From JACVRW01 sp963728495 (GTDB lineage: Bacteria; Actinomycetota; Thermoleophilia; Solirubrobacterales; Thermoleophilaceae): DNA of 64,000 nucleotides. Both the position numbers and the translations under genes were made by a program. Below, one piece after another: positions 59,464-64,000 of this stretch (positions are counted from its first letter, which is position 1; each line of letters starts with the position of its first letter). The notes beneath the pieces were generated by a model that did no database searches, was not told where the DNA came from, and was given only the letters and a program-made list of their open reading frames with translations. The stretch covers positions 1 to 64,000 of the forward strand of contig CAVSKI010000010.1 in NCBI GenBank assembly GCA_963728495.1. The letters run 5' to 3'.

Positions 59464-60327
59464 ATGAGCAAGAAAGCGATAGTCCTCGCCGGCGGCAAAG
59501 GCTCCCGGCTCGGCCCGTACACCACGGTGCTGCCCAAGCCGCTGTTGCCGGTGGGCGATCGCGCCATCCTTGATGTCGTGGTCCACCAGCTGCGGAGCTA
59601 CGGGTTTACGGACCTCACCTTCGCGGTGGGCTACCTGGCCCACCTCATCCAGGCCGTCTTCGGCGACGGCTCCAAGCAGGGCGTCGCAATCCGCTACCAC
59701 ATGGAGAAGGAGCCGCTCGGCACCGCCGGTGCGCTCGGAACGATCGAGGGGCTCGACGAAACCTTCCTCGCCATGAACGGCGACGTGCTGACCACGCTCG
59801 ACTACGCCTGGCTCCTCGAGGCCCACCGTCGGGCCGGCAACTCCTTCACGATCGCCACCCATCGACGCGTCGTGCGCACCGAATACGGCGTCATCCACCT
59901 GGACGGGAATGCGGAAGCGATGACCGCGGTTACAGGCTACGAAGAGAAGCCCGAGATCCCGTACATCGTGAGCATGGGTGTCTACGTAGCGGAGCCCGAG
60001 GTGCTCGACTACGTGGACTCCGGCTCGTACCTCGACGTGCCGGATCTCGTCTTACGGCTCTTGGAGGACGGCCGCCGGGTCGGCTCCTTCCTCTACGAGG
60101 GCTTCTGGCTGGACATCGGGCGGCACGACGATTACGAAAAGGCGATTCTCGAGTACGACAGGATGAAGCACCATCTGTTCCGCGATGCGCCTGACCCGGG
60201 CTTGCCCACCGCGCCGGTCGCATCCGAGCTTGGCGGCGAAGTACCGATCGCAGTCCGGAAGCGCCGTTCGCCGACGGCGTCTGTTCGCTCGCGATTCCCC
60301 AGGCGCCGGACCGCTGATACCGGCTAG
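59464..60327 (+). CDS. Sugar-1-phosphate nucleotidyltransferase
   Basis: A 287-residue enzyme making NDP-sugar from NTP and sugar 1-phosphate. KAIVLAGGKGSRLGPYTTVL (G-x-G-x-R nucleotide loop), KPLLPVGDRAILD and LAMNGDVLTTLDY (metal Asp) are conserved, as are SMGVYVAEPEVLDYV and FWLDIGRHDDYEKAIL near the C-terminus. The base (dTTP, GTP or CTP) cannot be decided. The extra ~30-residue Arg-rich tail is unusual. GTG 59455 is an alternative start. It supplies activated sugar for the locus. Confidence 0.92.
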   Translation: MSKKAIVLAGGKGSRLGPYTTVLPKPLLPVGDRAILDVVVHQLRSYGFTDLTFAVGYLAHLIQAVFGDGSKQGVAIRYHMEKEPLGTAGALGTIEGLDETFLAMNGDVLTTLDYAWLLEAHRRAGNSFTIATHRRVVRTEYGVIHLDGNAEAMTAVTGYEEKPEIPYIVSMGVYVAEPEVLDYVDSGSYLDVPDLVLRLLEDGRRVGSFLYEGFWLDIGRHDDYEKAILEYDRMKHHLFRDAPDPGLPTAPVASELGGEVPIAVRKRRSPTASVRSRFPRRRTADTG

Positions 60328-60332
60328 CATGG
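60318..60332 (+). promoter_or_regulatory. Conserved 15-bp leader with TAGCAT -10 box (copy 2)
   Basis: TACCGGCTAGCATGG, identical to 31562-31576, here overlaps the last codons of the nucleotidyltransferase gene. TAGCAT (60325-60330) is 6 nt before the ATG at 60337, again predicting a leaderless transcript. Confidence 0.6.
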
Positions 60333-60336
60333 ATTC

Positions 60337-60777
60337 ATGCCAGACGCGCGGCCGAATCCACCGCCGTACCTGCACAAGCGGGGTACATCCGCGGCCGATA
60401 CCACAGCGGCCGTCGATGTCAGCGAGCTGCTCGCGACCTTGGCCCAGCGGACGGAGGAGCTGGCCGAGGCAAAGGTGGAACAGAAGCACGCCGAAGCCGA
60501 GCTGAAGAGGAGGTCGCGCCAGGTGACCACCGAGCGCAAGGCGCACAAAGAGCTGCGCGAGCCCCTCGAGGTTGATTGCCAGGCTCTTGAGTCGGAATGT
60601 GAGCTGCTCTTGGCGGAGACTCGCGAGCTCGAGGATGAGATCGCCCGGGAGCAAGACGCGCTCACTGCGGTCGAGGTGGACCTCAAGCGAGCGGAACACT
60701 TGACCGGCGCGCTCGAGGACAAGCTGAAGACGGTCTGGGCCCAGCTACGGCAGAGCGAAACGACACACGGTCGCTGA
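60337..60777 (+). CDS. Coiled-coil protein, glycan-locus border paralogue 2
   Basis: A 146-residue protein, paralogue of 31582-32046. The coiled coil covers ~residues 28-135 (LAQRTEELAEAKVEQKHAEA; RRSRQVTTERKAHKELREPL; KRAEHLTGALEDKLKTVWAQ). The N-terminal 25 residues are Pro/His-rich and differ from copy 1. No signal peptide, membrane helix or enzyme motif is present. The 15-bp leader is identical in both copies although the proteins have diverged, so the promoter is under selection or was recently exchanged. Function unknown. Confidence 0.75.
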   Translation: MPDARPNPPPYLHKRGTSAADTTAAVDVSELLATLAQRTEELAEAKVEQKHAEAELKRRSRQVTTERKAHKELREPLEVDCQALESECELLLAETRELEDEIAREQDALTAVEVDLKRAEHLTGALEDKLKTVWAQLRQSETTHGR

Positions 60778-60828
60778 TCCGCCGGGCCATTGAGCTACTC
60801 GGGAAAGTGATCCGACGCCAGTTGATTC

Positions 60829-62049
60829 GTGGCCGGGCATAAGCCGGCGGGCGCGCAGCGCCTGTCTCCGGGCCACGACCCGATACCCGCGTTCGACGTC
60901 CGCCTCGACGAGGCTGACGTGGAGGCGGTCGCGCAGACGTTGCGCTCAGGTTGGCTTACGATGGGCCCGCGCATCGAGGCCTTCGAGGCGGAATTCGCGC
61001 GGCACCTCGGCGTGCAGCACGCCGTGGCCACGAGCAGCGCCACCGCCGCGCTTCATCTCGCCTATCTGGCAGCCGGCGTTGGGCCGGGCGATGAGGTGAT
61101 CGTGCCCGGCATCACGTTCGTCGCGACGGCCGCGGCGGCGCGCTACTGCGGTGCGCGCCCGGTACTTGCCGAGGTTATGGGGCAGCACGACCTCAGCATC
61201 GATCCGGAGGACGCCGCCGCCCGGATTGGCCCCCGCACCAAGGCCCTGTGCGCGGTGCACTACGCCGGCTACGCCGCGCCGATGGCTGCGCTGAGAGAGA
61301 TCTGCGAGGCGCATGGCGTGGCCCTGATCGAGGACGCAGCGCACAGCCCGAGCGCGACGGTGCCCGGGGAAGCGCGCAAGCTGGGCACTCTTGGCCTGGC
61401 CGGCGCATTCAGCTTCTTTTCCAACAAGATCATCTCGTGCGGGGAGGGCGGGCTGCTGGCAACAGCTGACGACGAGGTGGCTGCGTTCGCGCGCAGCCGG
61501 CGCTCCCACGCGATGACGACGGGCACCTGGGACCGGCATCGCGGCAACGCGCTCGGCTACGACGTCGTCGACACCGGGTTCAACTACCGCATGGACGAGC
61601 CGCGGGCGGCGCTGCTGTCAGCCCGGCTGCCGCGCCTCGAGGCCGACATCGCCGAGCGCCGGCGGCTCACCCACCGCTATCGGGCGCTGCTCGGCGAGGT
61701 GCCGGGCGTGAGCCTCCCGTACTCGAACGAGCAGGTCGACGCGAGCTCCTGCTACGTGATGGCCGCGACCTTGGACGACCCGGAGCTGCGCGACCCGCTC
61801 CGCCGAGTGCTCTCCGAGCGCTTCGGGGTCCAGACCACCGTGCTGTATCCCTCGATCGCGCAGTTTTCGGCCTACTCGGGGAACGGCCAGGAGCCGCTGC
61901 CACGCTGCGAGCGAGTGGCTCGCTCGCAGCTCACGCTGCCGCTCTATCCCCACCTGGGCGAGGAGCGGCTCGAGCGCGTGGTCCATGCCGTCCGTGCCGG
62001 CCTCGAAGAGCTCGGCCTCGGCGCTGGCTCGGGTTCATCCGCGGCATGA
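60829..62049 (+). CDS. DegT/DnrJ/EryC1/StrS aminotransferase
   Basis: A 406-residue PLP enzyme that aminates keto-sugars on NDP. HAVATSSATAALHLAYLAAG binds the cofactor phosphate, LIEDAAHSPSATVPGEARKL gives the Asp, and the Schiff-base Lys is in GAFSFFSNKIISCGEGGLLA (about Lys200). VDTGFNYRMDEPRAALLSAR is typical of the sugar-aminotransferase family. It starts at GTG 60829 and overlaps the epimerase gene by 4 nt. The pair would make an amino sugar, perhaps the one carrying the acyl group in the glycan. Confidence 0.93.
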   Translation: MAGHKPAGAQRLSPGHDPIPAFDVRLDEADVEAVAQTLRSGWLTMGPRIEAFEAEFARHLGVQHAVATSSATAALHLAYLAAGVGPGDEVIVPGITFVATAAAARYCGARPVLAEVMGQHDLSIDPEDAAARIGPRTKALCAVHYAGYAAPMAALREICEAHGVALIEDAAHSPSATVPGEARKLGTLGLAGAFSFFSNKIISCGEGGLLATADDEVAAFARSRRSHAMTTGTWDRHRGNALGYDVVDTGFNYRMDEPRAALLSARLPRLEADIAERRRLTHRYRALLGEVPGVSLPYSNEQVDASSCYVMAATLDDPELRDPLRRVLSERFGVQTTVLYPSIAQFSAYSGNGQEPLPRCERVARSQLTLPLYPHLGEERLERVVHAVRAGLEELGLGAGSGSSAA

Positions 62050-63014
62050 TCGTCACCGTTACCGGCGGCGCCGGCTACGTTGGTGCGCTGCTCACGCGCG
62101 AATTGCTCGAGGCGGGCGACGACGTCTGCATGCTCGACTCGCTGCTCCACCACCAGGACGAGGTCGGGGCGCAGCTGGAGCGAGACGGCGCCCGCCTGGT
62201 CCGTGGCGACGTGCGCGACGAGGCGGCCCGCGCGGACGCGCTCGACGGCGCCGACGCGCTCGTGCACCTCGCGGGGATCGTGGGTGACCCCGCATGCGCA
62301 CGCGACCCCGTGCGCTCGCAGGCGGTCAACGTGGAGGCCACGCGCGCGATCGTGGGCGACGCCCGACGGGCCGGGGTTGGGCGGGTCGTGTTCGCGTCGA
62401 CCTGCTCCAACTACGGGCGAATGGGCGATCCGACGGTGCCGATCGACGAGCGCGGCGAGCTGCGACCGGTATCCCTGTATGCCGAGCAGAAGGTCGCGGC
62501 CGAGCAGATCCTGCTGGACCTGGATCAGTCCGATCTGAGTGCGACCTGCCTGCGCTTCGCGACCGTCTACGGAGCGGCGCCGCGCATGCGCTTCGACCTG
62601 ACGGTGAACGAGTTCACGCGCGATCTCTGGGCAGGGCGGCCGCTGGAAGTCTTCGGCGAGCAGTTCTGGCGGCCGTACGTGCACGCCGGTGACGCCGGCC
62701 GTGCGGTGGCGCTCGTACTGCGCGCCGCTCCCGTCGACGTCGCGGGAGAGGTATTCAACATCGGCAACTCCGACGAGAACTACCGCAAGCTCGACCTCGT
62801 GCGGCTGATAACAGACCATCTCGGCCGCGGGGAGGTGCGCTTCGTCCGGCGTGACGAGGACCCGCGCGACTACAAGGTCTCTTTCGAGAAGGCACGCCGC
62901 GTGCTCGCATTCGAGCCGCGCATGCGCGTGCCAGACGGTATCGCCGAGGTGGTGGACTCCCTGGAGCGCGGGGCTTTCGGCGACCCGTTCGACAGGCGCT
63001 ACTCGAACATCTAA
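62046..63014 (+). CDS. NAD-dependent epimerase/dehydratase (SDR)
   Basis: A 322-residue extended SDR. IVTVTGGAGYVGALLTRELL is the NAD motif, VVFASTCSNYGRMGD the Ser region, and VSLYAEQKVAAEQILLDL the Tyr-x3-Lys. The FWRPYVHAGDAGRAVALVLR segment is like sugar-nucleotide epimerases. Coupled by ATGA to the DegT aminotransferase, so they probably act in sequence on the same NDP-sugar. Confidence 0.92.
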   Translation: MIVTVTGGAGYVGALLTRELLEAGDDVCMLDSLLHHQDEVGAQLERDGARLVRGDVRDEAARADALDGADALVHLAGIVGDPACARDPVRSQAVNVEATRAIVGDARRAGVGRVVFASTCSNYGRMGDPTVPIDERGELRPVSLYAEQKVAAEQILLDLDQSDLSATCLRFATVYGAAPRMRFDLTVNEFTRDLWAGRPLEVFGEQFWRPYVHAGDAGRAVALVLRAAPVDVAGEVFNIGNSDENYRKLDLVRLITDHLGRGEVRFVRRDEDPRDYKVSFEKARRVLAFEPRMRVPDGIAEVVDSLERGAFGDPFDRRYSNI

Positions 63015-63025
63015 CCTGCCCCTCG

Positions 63026-63382
63026 ATGAGCGCAGCCGACACCAAGACGCTCATACGCCAGGCGGTCGAGCGCCTCGGCGACGAGGTACCGGCCTTCAAG
63101 CAGCTCAAGCTGGTGATCCGCCTCGAGCTGCGCGCCCGCGGGGGAGGCGACGTGCCCATCTGGCGCGTCGAGGTTCCCGGCCCGGAGGTGACCCGCGACC
63201 CCGCCGGCGACGCGCGTATCGACGTCTCGGTGGCCCGCTCGCATTTCAACGAGCTGGCCGCGGACGGCCGTTTGACCCACTGGGTGGAGGCCTACGAGCA
63301 CGGCCATGTGCGCGTGACCGGGGACCCGGCGGTGATCAAGCTGCTGGGCAACGTGATCCAGCGCCAGATGACCCGTCGTTAG
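63026..63382 (+). CDS. Small SCP2-like sterol/lipid-binding domain protein
   Basis: A 118-residue single-domain protein. The order of strand-rich segments (LKLVIRLELRARGG; VPIWRVEVPGPEV; ARIDVSVARSHFNELA) followed by HVRVTGDPAVIKLLGNVIQR resembles the SCP-2 domain, where the last helix closes a lipid pocket. The match is by pattern only. It may bind a lipid or carrier intermediate. It is convergent with the ferredoxin gene, 6 nt apart. Confidence 0.6.
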   Translation: MSAADTKTLIRQAVERLGDEVPAFKQLKLVIRLELRARGGGDVPIWRVEVPGPEVTRDPAGDARIDVSVARSHFNELAADGRLTHWVEAYEHGHVRVTGDPAVIKLLGNVIQRQMTRR

Positions 63383-63388
63383 CGGCGC

Positions 63389-63640
63389 TCAGACCCGCTC
63401 GAGCACAGCCTGGTTGTCGTAGAGCTTGACCACGCGCACCGCTCCGGGCGGCGAAGCGTCGAGGCACAGGCCGCACAGAACGCATTCGTCGAGGTTCTCC
63501 TCGACGATCTCGACGCCGCGCTCGCGGGCCGCGAAGATGTCGACCGGGCAGGCCTCCTCCAGCCTGCGGGCCAACTCGGCGTCGCCGCGAGCGTCGTCGC
63601 TCACGTCCACGCGGATGAAGATGCCGTGCTGCGCGCTCAC
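63389..63640 (-). CDS. FixX-like 4Fe-4S ferredoxin
   Basis: An 83-residue protein from GTG 63640. One cysteine in RRLEEACPVDIFAA and three in ENLDECVLCGLCLDA give four ligands for a single 4Fe-4S cluster, the FixX-type arrangement rather than the CxxCxxCxxxCP double cluster. It overlaps the succinyl-CoA ligase gene by 4 nt (GTGA) and is co-translated with it. FixX-like ferredoxins usually serve an electron-transfer flavoprotein-quinone reductase; pairing with a CoA ligase is not usual. Confidence 0.75.
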   Translation of the reverse strand: MSAQHGIFIRVDVSDDARGDAELARRLEEACPVDIFAARERGVEIVEENLDECVLCGLCLDASPPGAVRVVKLYDNQAVLERV

Positions 63641-64000
63641 GCGGGCGACACCGATCCGCGCGCAGCCGGCCGAGCCGGCTGCTTGCGGCTTGCAAGGCGC
63701 TGCTTGACCAGTCCGGGGATCTGAGAGATCTCCTCCGCCACGGTGATCCCCGCCGAGCCCAGCCGCGCGATCTTCTCCGTGGCCGTGTCCTCCTTGCCCT
63801 CCACGATCGTGCCCGCGTGGCCGAAGGTCATGCCCGGCATCTCGTCCATGAAGCGCCCGGCCATGAAGGCCACGATCGGCAGGCGCGAGCGGTGCTCGCT
63901 CACCCACTCGGACAGCTCGGCCTCCATGCGGCCGCCCGGTTCGGTGTAGATCACGATCGCCTCGGTCTGCTCGTCGGCCTCGAACAGCGGCATCAGCTCG
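63637..64000 (-). CDS. sucD: Succinate-CoA ligase alpha subunit, C-terminal part (runs off the right edge)
   Basis: About 120 C-terminal residues are visible. PLFEADEQTEAIVIYTEPGG binds the CoA/phosphate, LPIVAFMAGRFMDEMPGMTF follows with the conserved P-x-V-A-F-x-A-G motif, and GHAGTIVEGKEDTATEKIAR is the standard end of SucD. The reaction is the ADP- or GDP-dependent conversion of succinyl-CoA in the citric acid cycle. The final ~35 residues are Arg/Ala-rich. The start lies beyond 64000. It overlaps the FixX-like gene by 4 nt. Confidence 0.9.
   Translation of the reverse strand, partial: ELMPLFEADEQTEAIVIYTEPGGRMEAELSEWVSEHRSRLPIVAFMAGRFMDEMPGMTFGHAGTIVEGKEDTATEKIARLGSAGITVAEEISQIPGLVKQRLASRKQPARPAARGSVSPA

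Overview
This 64 kb window comes from a high-GC bacterial chromosome. I infer a soil actinobacterium, probably of the Thermoleophilia type. The reasons are the dense GC-rich coding, frequent GTG/TTG starts, an actinobacterial LexA box (CGAAC-N4-GTTCG), the long actinobacterial-type transaldolase, c-di-AMP riboswitches ahead of cell-wall genes, and TANNNT -10 boxes placed directly before start codons. The species cannot be named from sequence alone.

Region 1 (1-15.4 kb) is an accessory stress and redox block. It holds FAD oxidoreductases, DUF488, GTP cyclohydrolase I, transaldolase, an ECF sigma/anti-sigma pair, DoxX, a cupin, DUF389, an F420-reductase-like protein and several universal stress proteins (USPs). 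At least seven genes here are broken: USP (twice), FtsH C-terminus, hemerythrin, a 3-hydroxyacyl-CoA dehydrogenase tail, DUF1269, and a diverged copy of the 5074-5577 gene. The block ends at the 3' end of tRNA-Leu(GAG), next to four GTTCCCA repeats, which looks like an old integration site.

Region 2 (15.4-31.5 kb) is conserved chromosome: tRNA-Leu, lexA with its SOS box, RNase P RNA, a cytochrome c, an unknown c-di-AMP-riboswitch membrane protein, an AhpD-like protein with an HxlR regulator, glutamine synthetase, an MMPL transporter, a PLP decarboxylase, an M28 peptidase, a YyaL-type thioredoxin protein, an acyl-CoA synthetase, a second c-di-AMP riboswitch before an NlpC/P60-like hydrolase, and an acyl-CoA dehydrogenase.

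Region 3 (31.5-60.8 kb) is a large surface-glycan locus bracketed by two paralogous coiled-coil proteins that share an identical 15-bp leader. It holds a FemAB-like protein, glycosyltransferases, polysaccharide deacetylases, a Wzz/tyrosine kinase, two O-antigen-ligase-like proteins, a Wzx-like flippase, a methyltransferase, a beta-helix lipoprotein, an initiating sugar-phosphate transferase and a nucleotidyltransferase. At its centre are two divergent operons that join shikimate/aminodeoxychorismate enzymes (DAHP synthase, ADC synthase, ADC lyase), a stand-alone acyl carrier protein and two AMP-forming ligases to sugar genes and GNAT-like proteins. My best candidate for an undescribed system is a carrier-protein-bound aminobenzoyl-type group used to decorate a glycan or glycolipid.

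Region 4 (60.8-64 kb) carries a DegT-type sugar aminotransferase with an epimerase, a small SCP2-like protein, and on the minus strand the 3' end of a succinyl-CoA ligase alpha gene overlapped by a FixX-like ferredoxin.
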